NCBI GenBank assembly: GCA_964632995.1
Contig: CAZWDL010000035.1
Location: 1-58,970, forward strand
Length of the DNA: 58,970 nt
Source of the DNA: CAZWDL01 sp964632995
GTDB lineage: Bacteria; Bacteroidota; Bacteroidia; Chitinophagales; Saprospiraceae
Direction: 5' to 3'
The position numbers and the translations under genes were made by a program. Below the pieces are notes generated by a model. That model made no database searches. It saw only the letters and a list, made by a program, of their open reading frames with translations, and was not told the origin of the DNA. How positions within the stretch are numbered: position 1 is the first letter of the stretch; every line of letters begins with the position of its first letter. Shown here piece after piece: positions 1 to 9,109 of the stretch.

Positions 1-1
1 C

Positions 2-1876
2 GTCTACGCCGAAACCCAGCAGGGCGGCCTGCACCGCATCGACCGCATCACGGGCGAGGAAATCTACATCCGCCCTCAGCCCGAGGCCGGCGAAGACTAC
101 GAGCGCTTCAACTGGGATGCCCCCATTCTGGTGAGCCCCCACGATCCCACGCGCCTGTACTTCGCCTCCTCCCGCGTGTGGCGCTCCGACAACCGGGGCG
201 ACAGCTGGAAGCCTATCTCCGACGACCTCACACGCGACCAGGAACGCCTCACGCTGCCCATTATGGGCCGCACCTGGAGCTGGGATGCCGGCTGGGACCT
301 CGGCGCCATGTCAAACTACAATACCATTACCTCCCTGGCCGAATCGCCGCTTGAAGAAGGGCTTATTTACGCCGGTAGCGATGACGGTATCATCCAGATG
401 ACGGAAGACGGCGGTGAGAACTGGCGCAAAATTGAGGTCGGCACCCTGCCCGGCGTGCCCGAAACGGCCTTTGTCAACGATATCAAAGCCGATTTGCACG
501 ATGCCAATACTGTCTACGTTGCACTGGATAATCACAAGTTCGGCGACCTGAGCCCCTATTTGCTGAAAAGCACAGACAGGGGCCGCAGCTGGACCTCGAT
601 CACGGGCAACATCCCCGACCGGACGCTGGTATGGCGCACGGTGCAGGACCACGTTGAACCCAGCCTGCTCTTCGCTGCCACAGAATTCGGTATCTACTTC
701 ACGCTCGATGGCGGTGAAAAATGGATCAAGCTGACCGGCGGCGTGCCTACCATTTCCTTCCGCGACCTGGCCATTCAGCGCCGCGAGAACGATCTGGTCG
801 GCGCTTCTTTCGGGCGCAGCTTCTTCGTCTTTGACGATTACAGCATCCTGCGGGAAGTATCGGAAGAAAGGCTGCAGGAAGAAGGCGCGCTCTTCTCCAC
901 CCGCGATGCCTGGTGGTACGAACCACGCAACCTGGTCAGCTCGCAGGGCGCTGCCTATTACGCTGCTCCCAACCCGCCTTACGGGGCGGTATTCACCTTC
1001 CACCTCGCCGAGGGACTGACCACCATGCGCGCCGAACGCGAGCAGCAGGAAAAAGAGCTGCTGGAAGCCGGCGAGCCCGTCACCTTCCCCGGCTGGGAAA
1101 CACTGGAAGCCGAACGGCGGCAGCCCAAACCCACCATCTGGCTGACCGTCAAAGACAGTGACGGTAATGTCATTCGCCGTATTGAAGGCCCGACGGGCAA
1201 GGGCTTTCACCGCGTAGCCTGGGACCTGACCTATCCGTCCAAGGGGGCCGTCCGTACAGGCCGTTCCAACGGCAACGCCGACGGGCTGCCCGCCGTGCCG
1301 GGCACCTATTCGGTTACCCTGACAAAGGAAGTAGACGGCGTCGTCACCGAGCTCGACGGACCGGTAGAGTTCGAAGTAAAACGTCTCTATGAAGGTGCGC
1401 TTGAACCCAAACCCACAGCGGAAATCGCCGCCTTTACCCGTGAGGTGGAAGAAGCCTACAAGGTCTACTCCGCCGCCTCGATGGTGCTCTCGGAAAGCCT
1501 GGAGAAAGTCGAAGCTATGCAGACCGCCCTGGCCCGCACCCAGGCCGAGCCCGGCGCACTCGATAAGCAGGTATACAACCTGCGCGCCGAACTGCTGGAA
1601 CTGGAGGAACAGATGCGCGGCGTACGCTCCAAACAGGAAATCGGCGAGCGCAGCAACCCCACCGTCGCCAACCGCCTGTTTACCGCCTTCGACGGCGTAA
1701 CCACTTACGGCCCGACGCCTACTCACAAACGGAGCCTGGAAATCGCTCAATCCGGGCTTCAGGACATGAGAGGACGGCTGAATGAAATCCGCAACGAGGA
1801 CATCCCGGCGCTGGAAAAAGCCCTCATGAACGCCGGGGCTCCGTGGATTGAAGGGGCGCCGCTGCCGGGGAATTAA
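2..1876 (+). CDS. VPS10/sortilin-type propeller protein (5' end outside window)
   Basis: The reading frame is open from base 2 and ends with TAA at 1874-1876, so only the C-terminal ~624 residues are present. The frame continues upstream of the first internal Met (base 131) without a stop. Repeated blades of the type 'SDDGIIQMTEDGGENWRKI', 'STDRGRSWTSI' and 'TLDGGEKWIKL' are the Asp-box/BNR signatures of VPS10/sortilin-like ten-bladed propellers, often annotated as glycosyl hydrolases in Bacteroidota. A long helical C-terminal segment follows (roughly the last 150 residues, rich in Glu, Leu and Arg). The family is usually exported with unknown substrate; enzymatic activity is not shown here. 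No same-strand partner is close: ~690 bp of non-coding DNA follows. Confidence 0.85.
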   Translation, partial: VYAETQQGGLHRIDRITGEEIYIRPQPEAGEDYERFNWDAPILVSPHDPTRLYFASSRVWRSDNRGDSWKPISDDLTRDQERLTLPIMGRTWSWDAGWDLGAMSNYNTITSLAESPLEEGLIYAGSDDGIIQMTEDGGENWRKIEVGTLPGVPETAFVNDIKADLHDANTVYVALDNHKFGDLSPYLLKSTDRGRSWTSITGNIPDRTLVWRTVQDHVEPSLLFAATEFGIYFTLDGGEKWIKLTGGVPTISFRDLAIQRRENDLVGASFGRSFFVFDDYSILREVSEERLQEEGALFSTRDAWWYEPRNLVSSQGAAYYAAPNPPYGAVFTFHLAEGLTTMRAEREQQEKELLEAGEPVTFPGWETLEAERRQPKPTIWLTVKDSDGNVIRRIEGPTGKGFHRVAWDLTYPSKGAVRTGRSNGNADGLPAVPGTYSVTLTKEVDGVVTELDGPVEFEVKRLYEGALEPKPTAEIAAFTREVEEAYKVYSAASMVLSESLEKVEAMQTALARTQAEPGALDKQVYNLRAELLELEEQMRGVRSKQEIGERSNPTVANRLFTAFDGVTTYGPTPTHKRSLEIAQSGLQDMRGRLNEIRNEDIPALEKALMNAGAPWIEGAPLPGN

Positions 1877-1920
1877 AGGTGCTGGGTGCTGGATGCTCGA
1901 TGCTGGGGGCTGGATGCTGC

Positions 1921-1995
1921 CCGTTCTTGTTCCTCGGGACGGGTAAAGCCCATGGAATTCGCAAAGCGACCATTCCACGGGGTAAAGGTTCTGGG
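1921..1995 (+). repeat. Dispersed intergenic repeat, copy 1
   Basis: A stretch of about 60-70 bp that includes 'CCCATGGAATTCGCAAAGCG' and 'ATTCCACGGGGTAAA' recurs nearly unchanged at 5125-5192. Both copies lie just after a gene end. The core contains an imperfect dyad (TGGAAT / ATTCCA). Confidence 0.7.
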
Positions 1996-2262
1996 TTCAA
2001 AGATTGGCGGTTGAAAAGTTGAAGGTTCATTGGTTCAACAGGAGTTACGGGGTGCTTGATTGTTTGAGTTCCCCGTAATTCCCTCCGTATTTTCTTCACC
2101 GTTAAGGACGCAGGAAGGGCTGAGTTGTTGCGGAGTTTTTTGTGCGTAAGATGCTCCGCAGAGACTGTTCAAAGTTCTGCGTAAAAGCTGCGTTCTCAAC
2201 GGTGATTTTTCATATCAGTCCGGGATAGTTAATTTTCCTGATTTTTATTTTCCCCTTTCCGT

Positions 2263-2473
2263 CCGAGGCTGTCTCGTAAGTCACTTCACCGCCAAACTTG
2301 TCAAAGTTTCTACCGCAAAGGAGACTCCAGGAAAGAAACGCTTTGCGGTTCCTTAGCGGCCTTTGCGGTTATACTCGACGTAAATTGGTTTGAGAAATTT
2401 CTCAAACCATTTCGACGTCAGTATAATTATTCTGCAAACTGCCTTGCGGTTTTAGTTATGAGACAGCCTCGGG
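2263..2473. repeat. MITE-like element with CCGAGGCTGTCTC ends
   Basis: The left end reads CCGAGGCTGTCTCGTAA (2263-2279) and the right end is its near-perfect inverse, TTATGAGACAGCCTCGGG (2456-2473). The 211-bp interior has no ORF. It contains a perfect 22-nt palindrome, GGTTTGAGAAA/TTTCTCAAACC, near 2390-2411 and several 'TTTGCGGTT' repeats. Ends of the GAGGCTGTC type are common in transposons of this phylum, so a non-autonomous element is the likely explanation. No clear target-site duplication was seen. Confidence 0.55.
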
Positions 2474-2564
2474 TAAAACATCCTAATTCCAACCTGGATT
2501 CAGGGTATTCACCGGGCCTTCCGTCTTCCACTATAGCACAACAATCCCCTGAAAAAGATTTCAC

Positions 2565-4025
2565 ATGATCCGAACTCGCGATAAGAATAAGGCCTTTCTC
2601 GACGAAGACTTTTTGCTGTACAGCAGCGTTTCCAGAGAACTCTATCACGATTTTGCCAAGGGCCTCCCGATAATTGATTATCACTGCCACCTGCCTCCCG
2701 ATGAGATTGCCGCCGACAAGCAGTTCGACAATCTGACGCAAATCTGGCTGAACGGTGACCACTACAAGTGGCGGGCCATGCGCACCAACGGGGTGGATGA
2801 AAAATACATCACCGGCGATGCCTCCGATGAAGAAAAATTTCAAAAGTGGGCCGAAACGGTGCCTTACACGCTGCGCAATCCATTGTATCACTGGACCTAT
2901 CTGGAGCTTCGACGGTATTTTGGGGTAGAAGAACGCCTGGACGGCAATTCGGCGAAAGCTATCTATGACCGGTGTAATGAACAGCTGCAAACGCCGGCAT
3001 TTTCCGTGCGCCGCCTGCTAAAGAAGATGAATGTTGAGACCGTCTGCACCACAGATGATCCCGTCGACGACCTGGACAAACACCGGCAGATTGCCCAATC
3101 CGGCTTCGAGATTTCGGTGCTGCCTGCCTTCCGCCCCGACAAGGCCATCCTCATCGAGGGCGATCACTTTGCCGACTACATCGAGCGGCTCGGCGCGAGC
3201 GCCGGGCTGGCCATTAACAACTGGTGGGATCTGCTGGAGGGGCTGCAGCGACGGGTTGACTACTTCCACGAGCGGGGCTGCCGCCTGGCCGATCACGGCC
3301 TGGAGCGCGCCTACGCAGCCGACTTTGAGGAAAAAACGGTAGACGAGATTTTCAAAAACCGCCTCCGCGGAAAAGACATTTATCACGGCGAAGCCTTGGT
3401 CTATATGTCGGCTATCCTGGTACAGCTCGGCCGCATGTACCACGCCAAGAACTGGACCCAGCAGTTTCACCTCGGCGCCCTGCGCAACAACAACACGCGC
3501 ATGATGGAACAACTGGGTCCCGACACGGGCTTCGACAGCATCGGCGACTTCGAGCAGGCCCGTCCGCTGTCGCGATTCCTGGACCGGCTCGATCACGACA
3601 ATCAGCTGACGCGGACCATCCTCTACAACCTCAATCCCAGCGACAACGAAGTGATGGCCACCATGATCGGCAATTTCAACGACGGCAGCTTCCCCGGCAA
3701 GATGCAGCTCGGCTCCGCCTGGTGGTTTCTGGATCAGCTCGACGGCATGGAGCAGCAGATGAAAGTCCTGTCAAACATGGGACTGATCAGCCGCTTCGTG
3801 GGCATGCTCACTGACAGCCGCAGCTTCCTCTCCTATCCCCGGCACGAATATTTCCGGCGGCTGCTTTGTCAGCTCTTCGGCCGCGATGTGGAGCAGGGAA
3901 AGCTTCCTGATGATGTGGAGTGGATCGGAAAAGTCGTACAGGATATTTGTTATTATAACGCTAAAAATTACTTTCGCTTTCCACAGCCGTCGCGGCAGGC
4001 AAGCGTCGCTTCCCCCGGCGGCTGA
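2565..4025 (+). CDS. uxaC: Glucuronate/galacturonate isomerase UxaC
   Basis: A 486-residue protein, matching the usual ~470 residues of UxaC. It isomerises D-glucuronate to D-fructuronate and D-galacturonate to D-tagaturonate in the cytosol. The metal-site motif 'DYHCHLPP' sits at residues 38-45 (His40, His42). 'TDDPVDDL' and the C-terminal 'LTDSRSFLSYPRHEYFRRLLC' block (shortened here) are typical of the family. The ATG at 2565 gives the expected N-terminus. kdgK follows after 30 bp, which suggests an operon. The nearby DNA upstream is the 2263-2473 repeat element, so the promoter is probably in 2474-2564. Confidence 0.96.
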   Translation: MIRTRDKNKAFLDEDFLLYSSVSRELYHDFAKGLPIIDYHCHLPPDEIAADKQFDNLTQIWLNGDHYKWRAMRTNGVDEKYITGDASDEEKFQKWAETVPYTLRNPLYHWTYLELRRYFGVEERLDGNSAKAIYDRCNEQLQTPAFSVRRLLKKMNVETVCTTDDPVDDLDKHRQIAQSGFEISVLPAFRPDKAILIEGDHFADYIERLGASAGLAINNWWDLLEGLQRRVDYFHERGCRLADHGLERAYAADFEEKTVDEIFKNRLRGKDIYHGEALVYMSAILVQLGRMYHAKNWTQQFHLGALRNNNTRMMEQLGPDTGFDSIGDFEQARPLSRFLDRLDHDNQLTRTILYNLNPSDNEVMATMIGNFNDGSFPGKMQLGSAWWFLDQLDGMEQQMKVLSNMGLISRFVGMLTDSRSFLSYPRHEYFRRLLCQLFGRDVEQGKLPDDVEWIGKVVQDICYYNAKNYFRFPQPSRQASVASPGG

Positions 4026-4055
4026 TAGATAATTTCCCAGCACAAAAATCAACCC

Positions 4056-5090
4056 ATGAAAAAAATAGTCACCTTCGGTGAAATCATGTTGCGCCTGACG
4101 CCGCCCGGCCATCTGCGCTTTTCGCAAGCCTCACAGTTTGACGTCGTCTACGGGGGTGGGGAAAGCAACGTAGCCGTATCCTTGGCTAATTACAGATTGC
4201 CCGTCGATTTCGTCACCCGGCTTCCCAAGAACGACATTGGCGACTGCGCCCTCATGGAGATGCGCAAGCGCAACGTCGGAACGGAACACATCGTCCGCGG
4301 CGGTGAACGCCTCGGCATCTACTTCCTGGAAATGGGCGCCGTCAGTCGCGGCTCCAAGGTCATCTACGACCGGGCCCACTCGGGCATGGCTACCATCGAA
4401 GCCGGAATGATCGATTGGGAAGCCGCCTTGGAGGATGCCCAGTGGTTCCACTGGACCGGCATTACGCCTGCCATCTCGCAGGGCGCGGCCGATGCCTGCC
4501 TGGAGGCCTTACAGGCTGCCCGGAAGATGGGGCTCACCGTCAGCTGCGACCTCAACTACCGCAAAAAGCTGTGGAAGTACGGCAAAGCCCCCGGAGAGGT
4601 GATGACCGGGCTGGTCGATCATTGTGATATTATCCTGGGGAACGAAGAGGACGCAGAGAAACACTTCGGCATTCATCCCGAAGGCGTCGATGTAACCCAG
4701 GGCGAATCGGTGGAGGCCGAAGCTTACACTTCGGTCTGTCAACAGCTAATGGATAAGTTTCCCAATGCCAAAAAAGCCATCATTACGCTGCGGGGCTCCA
4801 TCAGCGCCTCACATAACAGCTGGTCGGGAGTACTTTACAACGGCGAAGAGCTCCTGAGTACCGAAACCTACCAGATCACCCACATCGTCGATCGAGTGGG
4901 CGGCGGTGACAGCTTTATGGCCGGCCTAATCTACGGTCTGCTCATGTACGAGGAAGACCAGCGCGCGCTCGATTTTGCGGTGGCGGCCTCGGCGCTGAAG
5001 CACACGATTTATGGCGACGCCAATCTCGTCACGGTTTCAGAAGTGGAGAAGCTGATGATGGGAGATGCGTCCGGAAGGGTTTCGCGATAG
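4056..5090 (+). CDS. kdgK: 2-keto-3-deoxygluconate kinase (PfkB family)
   Basis: A 344-residue ribokinase-fold sugar kinase that phosphorylates 2-keto-3-deoxygluconate to KDPG. The N-terminal PfkB signature 'GGGESNVAVSLANY' lies near residues 31-44. The C-terminal catalytic signature 'DRVGGGDSFMAGLIYGL' lies near residues 275-291, with the catalytic Asp in GGGDS. Its place 30 bp after uxaC and upstream of eda fixes the substrate much better than the sequence alone. A 207-bp gap with a dispersed repeat and a hairpin separates it from eda. Confidence 0.93.
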   Translation: MKKIVTFGEIMLRLTPPGHLRFSQASQFDVVYGGGESNVAVSLANYRLPVDFVTRLPKNDIGDCALMEMRKRNVGTEHIVRGGERLGIYFLEMGAVSRGSKVIYDRAHSGMATIEAGMIDWEAALEDAQWFHWTGITPAISQGAADACLEALQAARKMGLTVSCDLNYRKKLWKYGKAPGEVMTGLVDHCDIILGNEEDAEKHFGIHPEGVDVTQGESVEAEAYTSVCQQLMDKFPNAKKAIITLRGSISASHNSWSGVLYNGEELLSTETYQITHIVDRVGGGDSFMAGLIYGLLMYEEDQRALDFAVAASALKHTIYGDANLVTVSEVEKLMMGDASGRVSR

Positions 5091-5124
5091 GGAGTTCTTG
5101 AGTGTTTGGATTCTTGCCTGCCCA

Positions 5125-5192
5125 CGTTCCTCGGGCGGGTAAATCCCATGGAATTCGCAAAGCGACTATTCCACGGGGTAAAAGTTCTTGGT
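5125..5192 (+). repeat. Dispersed intergenic repeat, copy 2
   Basis: Second copy of the repeat at 1921-1995, sharing 'CCCATGGAATTCGCAAAGCG' and the following 'ATTCCACGGGGTAAA' with only scattered differences. It lies in the kdgK-eda gap. Confidence 0.7.
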
Positions 5193-5211
5193 TTTCCGAG
5201 TTGTGGGAAAG

Positions 5212-5240
5212 CCAGAAGGACCTGGGAAAGGTCCTCCTGG
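5212..5240 (+). terminator. Hairpin between kdgK and eda
   Basis: CCAG-A-AGGACCT, loop GGGAA, then AGGTCCT-C-CTGG forms a strong stem with one mismatch. There is no T-run after it, so it may be an attenuator, an mRNA-stabilising hairpin or a small repeat rather than an intrinsic terminator. Confidence 0.4.
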
Positions 5241-5297
5241 CGATAAATCCTGTCTAAAAACTCATAATATTGTAAATCTTGTCTAAAATTCTGTCCA

Positions 5298-5969
5298 GTG
5301 GCAAAAATATCCAGAATAGAAGTTGTTCAGCGCATGACAGGAACCGGACTGGTTCCGTTGTTTTACCATCCCGACCCGGAAGTCGGCAAGCGGATCTTGT
5401 CGGCTTGTTATGCCGGGGGCGCGCGGGTTATGGAGTTCACAAACCGGGGTGACTTTGCCCACGAGGTGTTCTCCCAGCTCAGCCAGTATGCGGCGACCCA
5501 GTATCCGGACCTGGCGCTGGGCGTCGGTTCGGTGATCGATGCCGGTACGGCCAGCCTGTACCTGCAGCTGGGGGCCGACTTCATCGTCACTCCGATGCTG
5601 GTGGAGGAGATCGCTCCGGTTTGCAATCGCCGCAAAGTGTCGTTTGCGCCCGGCTGCGGCTCTTTGAGCGAAATTTCACGCGCTCATGAGCTGGGCTCGG
5701 AAATAGTCAAGTTGTTTCCGGGAGGCGCCTTCGGCCCGGGCTTCATCAAGGCGATCCTGGGTCCCTGCCCCTGGACGAGCATCATGCCGACCGGCGGAGT
5801 GGCGCCTACGGAGGAGAGCATCCGGGAATGGCTGCAGGCCGGCGCTGCCTGTCTGGGCATGGGGTCCAAACTCGTCAGCAAAGAGTTGATCAGCAATAAC
5901 GATTATGAGGGGCTGGAAGAACGCGTGAAGGAGACCCTGGCCCTGATCCGAAAAATCCGTGAAGAATGA
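5298..5969 (+). CDS. eda: KDPG/KHG aldolase
   Basis: A 223-residue class I aldolase that cleaves 2-keto-3-deoxy-6-phosphogluconate to pyruvate and glyceraldehyde-3-phosphate. Glu46 in 'MEFTNRG' and the Schiff-base Lys138 in 'IVKLFPGG' match the catalytic pair of the family. 'SIMPTGGV' forms the phosphate loop. The start is a GTG at 5298. The next Met (residue 13) would remove the first helix that the family has, so GTG is preferred. The stop overlaps the dctP start by four bases (ATGA), which indicates translational coupling with the TRAP genes. Confidence 0.95.
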   Translation: MAKISRIEVVQRMTGTGLVPLFYHPDPEVGKRILSACYAGGARVMEFTNRGDFAHEVFSQLSQYAATQYPDLALGVGSVIDAGTASLYLQLGADFIVTPMLVEEIAPVCNRRKVSFAPGCGSLSEISRAHELGSEIVKLFPGGAFGPGFIKAILGPCPWTSIMPTGGVAPTEESIREWLQAGAACLGMGSKLVSKELISNNDYEGLEERVKETLALIRKIREE

Positions 5970-6946
5970 ATTTTTTTACTAAAATCTCCTGTCTGACTGT
6001 TCTAATCCTTCTGCTGGCCGGCTGCGCCAAAATCAAAGGCCCGCGGACGATCAAACTGGCGCACGGGCTGGATACGACCCATCCCGTACATAAAGGCATG
6101 CAATTCCTGGCCGAACGGGTCGCTGAAAAATCCGGAGGAGAGCTGCAGGTTGAAATCTACCCTAATCAGCAGCTTGGCACCGAACGGCAGTGCCTGGAGT
6201 TGCTACAGATCGGCAGCATCGGCATGACCAAAGTTTCCGCTGCGGTGCTGGAGAACTTCGCCCCGGTGATCAAGGTGCTGAGCCTGCCTTATATTTTCCG
6301 CAGTGATGAACACGCTTACCAGGTTTTTGACGGCCCGATCGGTCGCGAGCTGCTGCTGGCCAGCGAGCCTTTCTACCTACGCGGACTCTGCTTTTACGAC
6401 GCGGGCAGCCGCAGCTTTTACACCAAAGAGCGCCCCGTACGCGAGCCGGAAGACCTGGAGGGGCTGAAAATCCGGGTACAGGAAAGTGTAACGGCGATGA
6501 GTATGGTGGAAAGCCTGGGCGGCGCCCCCACGCCCATTTCCTGGGGCGAACTCTATACAGCACTGCAACAGGGGGTGGTCGACGGTGCGGAAAACAACCC
6601 TCCCAGCTTCTACACCTCGCGCCACTACGAAGTATGCAAATACTACTCACTCAACGAACACACCGCTGTGCCGGATGTGTTGCTCATTAGCACTACCGTC
6701 TGGAACAGTCTAACGCCACAGGAGCAGGAATGGCTACAGGAAGCCACCGATGAAAGCGTAACCTACCAGCGAAAGGTCTGGAAAGAAGCGACGGAAAAAG
6801 CCCTCGAAGAAGTGCAAAAGGCCGGCGTGGAAGTGATCTATCCCGATAAGGAACCTTTCGCCGAACAGGTGCAGCAGCTGCTGCAGGAGTACAAGAAAAA
6901 TGAGGAGATGGGGAGGATTATTGAGCGGATTGAAGGGTTGAACTAG
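5966..6946 (+). CDS. dctP: TRAP transporter substrate-binding lipoprotein DctP
   Basis: A 326-residue periplasmic solute receptor. The N-terminus 'MNFFTKISCLTVLILLLAGC' is a lipoprotein signal with Cys20 as the lipidated residue. Family motifs include 'LAHGLDTTHPVHKG', 'LQIGSIGM', 'KIRVQES', 'PISWGELYTALQQGVVDGAE' and 'SLNEHT'. TRAP receptors of this group bind organic acids through a conserved Arg (here in 'KIRVQ'). The coupling to eda and closeness to uxaC and kdgK make hexuronates the likely ligand (inference). Start overlaps the eda stop by four bases. Confidence 0.95.
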   Translation: MNFFTKISCLTVLILLLAGCAKIKGPRTIKLAHGLDTTHPVHKGMQFLAERVAEKSGGELQVEIYPNQQLGTERQCLELLQIGSIGMTKVSAAVLENFAPVIKVLSLPYIFRSDEHAYQVFDGPIGRELLLASEPFYLRGLCFYDAGSRSFYTKERPVREPEDLEGLKIRVQESVTAMSMVESLGGAPTPISWGELYTALQQGVVDGAENNPPSFYTSRHYEVCKYYSLNEHTAVPDVLLISTTVWNSLTPQEQEWLQEATDESVTYQRKVWKEATEKALEEVQKAGVEVIYPDKEPFAEQVQQLLQEYKKNEEMGRIIERIEGLN

Positions 6947-7055
6947 GTGCTTGATGCTGGATGGATGCTGGGGGCCAGGCCAAGGCAAGGTAACAGCCCG
7001 GTTTGAGCCCGGCTTTGCTACTGCCGACTATGAATTGCACAAACAACGAAGGACC

Positions 7056-7529
7056 ATGAATAGGAAACTCGACCTGTACCTCGGAAGCTTTTTGGCCATT
7101 CTGATGGCAATCATGACATTAGATGTACTGTGGGGTGTTTTCACGCGATACGTGATGGGCAGCCAGACTTCCTGGACCGAAGAGCTGGCGCGCTTTTTAC
7201 TCATCTGGATTGGGTTGCTGGGGGCGGCTTATGCGTCCGGAAAAAGGTTACACCTGGCCATTGACTTGCTGCCCAGACAGCTGGAGGGCAAAGCCGGGCG
7301 CCGCTTACAGATCTTCATCAATCTGACCATCATGCTCTTTGCGGCTACGGTGATGGTGATCGGCGGCATCCGTTACGTTTACATTACCCTAACCCTGGGA
7401 CAAACCTCTCCGGCGCTGCAGTTGCCGATGGGATTTGTATATATCATCATTCCCGTCAGCGGCTTGCTCATCATTTACTACAAGGCAATCGAACTGATGA
7501 ACCCGGCAAGGGGTAACCTGGAAAGTTAA
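7056..7529 (+). CDS. dctQ: TRAP transporter small permease DctQ
   Basis: A 157-residue membrane protein with four predicted helices and the family motif 'QTSWTEELARFLLIWIGLLG' near residues 38-57. The frame is open back to 6951, but the preceding 35 residues look non-coding in composition. ATG 7056 begins the usual 'MNRKLDLYLG' N-terminus and is preferred. It pairs with DctM to form the transport complex and follows dctP after 109 bp. Confidence 0.92.
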   Translation: MNRKLDLYLGSFLAILMAIMTLDVLWGVFTRYVMGSQTSWTEELARFLLIWIGLLGAAYASGKRLHLAIDLLPRQLEGKAGRRLQIFINLTIMLFAATVMVIGGIRYVYITLTLGQTSPALQLPMGFVYIIIPVSGLLIIYYKAIELMNPARGNLES

Positions 7530-7757
7530 AAACCGATAGTCGATAGTCCACCTTCCCCGTCGGCTCGGCCGGGAAACATAGAGACTTAACCTGGCGAGAG
7601 CCGCCCCCTAAATGGTAAGTAAGAACAGGGTAACCGACTACGACGGATGGTCGCGAAAAAGGAACGACAGTAGAATCAAGGCAACCCAGTATTCTATCCT
7701 GCTTTTTCCGACGACCGTCTCAAAGCATCTTCGAACCAACGACGAACAAGCACGATC
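7530..7757. other. dctQ-dctM spacer with imperfect inverted repeat
   Basis: This 228-bp gap is long for a TRAP operon. It contains an imperfect inverted repeat: 'GACGGATGGTCGCGAAAAAG' around 7639 and the inverse of a similar sequence around 7703-7728. No ORF or T-run is visible. A small foldback insertion inside the operon is the simplest reading. Confidence 0.35.
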
Positions 7758-9053
7758 ATGGAATATATCGAAATCCTAATCCTCGTTTTCAGTTTTCTCA
7801 CGCTGCTGATCATGGGGGTTCCTATTGCCTGGAGCATCGGCATTTCCAGCATTCTGACCATGCTGGTGAGTGTACAGTCACTGCCCGCTTTTACGACGGT
7901 AGCCCAGCGGATGGCGACCGGGCTGGACAGTTTCGCGCTGCTGGCCATTCCTTTCTTTATTTTGGCGGGACAGATCATGAACCAAGGGGGGATCGCCAGG
8001 CGATTGATCGATTTTGCCAAAACGCTTGTAGGCTCACTACCTGGCGGTCTGGCCCACGTCAATATTATCGCCGCGATGCTTTTCGGCGCTATTGCCGGTT
8101 CGGCGGTGGCAGCAGCTTCCGCCATCGGAACATTTATGGGCCCAAGGATGGAAAAAGAAGGCTATTCTAAGGAGTTCTCCGCCGCAGTGAATATCAGTTC
8201 GGCTACCACCGGGCTTATCATCCCCCCGAGCAATATTCTCATCGTTTATTCGCTGGCCAGCGGAGGAGTTTCGATTGCGGCGCTCTTTCTGGCCGGTTAT
8301 CTGCCCGGCATACTCACCGGTCTGTTTCTCATGATCGTAGCCGGCATATGGGCCAAGCGGCGGGGCTTTCCGGTTGGTAAGCGCAGCAGTCTGCGCGATG
8401 TATGGCGCACTTTCGTAAACGCTTTTCCCAGTCTCCTGCTGCTGGTCGTTGTCATCGGCGGCATCGTAGCCGGTATTTTCACCGCCACGGAAGCATCGGC
8501 GGTGGCCGTGGTGTACTGCCTGGCGCTGGCATTCTGGTATCAGGAAATCAATCTGCGCCTGCTGCCCGGCATTCTGACGAGCGCTGTGGGGACCACCGCT
8601 ATCGTTATGCTCCTGATCGGCACCTCGATGAGCATGTCCTGGGTGATGTCGTATGAGAATATCCCTCAACGCATCACGGATGTACTCTTGTCGATCAGCG
8701 ACAGCAAGGTAGTCATTCTGTTTATTATCAATCTGATACTGCTCTTTGTCGGGATATTTATGGACATGACGCCGGCCGTCCTCATTTTCACGCCGATCTT
8801 TCTGCCAATCGTCACCAAACTGGGCATTGATCCCACCCACTTCGGCATCATTATGGTGCTGAATCTTTGTATCGGTTTGACCACTCCGCCGGTGGGCTCC
8901 GTCCTGTTCGTAGGGGTGGGGGTGGCGCAAACGACCATCGCCAAGGTGGTCCGTCCGCTCGTACCTTTGTTTGTCGCTATGGTCGTCGCATTGATCATCG
9001 TAACCTATGTGCCGGCGCTGAGTATGTGGCTACCCGGGCTGTTCGGGTATTAA
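7758..9053 (+). CDS. dctM: TRAP transporter large permease DctM
   Basis: A 431-residue protein with about 12-13 hydrophobic segments, the normal DctM length. Typical motifs include 'GVPIAWSIGISS', 'LAIPFFILAGQIMNQGGIA', 'LFGAIAGSAVAAASAIG' and 'LNLCIGLTTPPVGSVLFVG'. It is the Na+-coupled transport subunit and works with DctP and DctQ in the inner membrane. It ends 56 bp before the sulfatase gene, so it may be co-transcribed with it. Confidence 0.95.
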   Translation: MEYIEILILVFSFLTLLIMGVPIAWSIGISSILTMLVSVQSLPAFTTVAQRMATGLDSFALLAIPFFILAGQIMNQGGIARRLIDFAKTLVGSLPGGLAHVNIIAAMLFGAIAGSAVAAASAIGTFMGPRMEKEGYSKEFSAAVNISSATTGLIIPPSNILIVYSLASGGVSIAALFLAGYLPGILTGLFLMIVAGIWAKRRGFPVGKRSSLRDVWRTFVNAFPSLLLLVVVIGGIVAGIFTATEASAVAVVYCLALAFWYQEINLRLLPGILTSAVGTTAIVMLLIGTSMSMSWVMSYENIPQRITDVLLSISDSKVVILFIINLILLFVGIFMDMTPAVLIFTPIFLPIVTKLGIDPTHFGIIMVLNLCIGLTTPPVGSVLFVGVGVAQTTIAKVVRPLVPLFVAMVVALIIVTYVPALSMWLPGLFGY

Positions 9054-9109
9054 AATTTCCTTGCAACCATACAGCAATCCTGATTTTCACCATTCAAGGA
9101 ATGATAAAC

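Noticed and set aside
311..1978. Long minus-strand frame opposite the first gene
   Set aside because: It is the antisense shadow of the propeller gene; it has no domain likeness and the plus frame has clear Asp-box repeats.
8867..9109. Upstream extension of the sulfatase frame into dctM
   Set aside because: It overlaps the 3' end of dctM and has no signal-peptide logic; the signal peptide starts at 9110.
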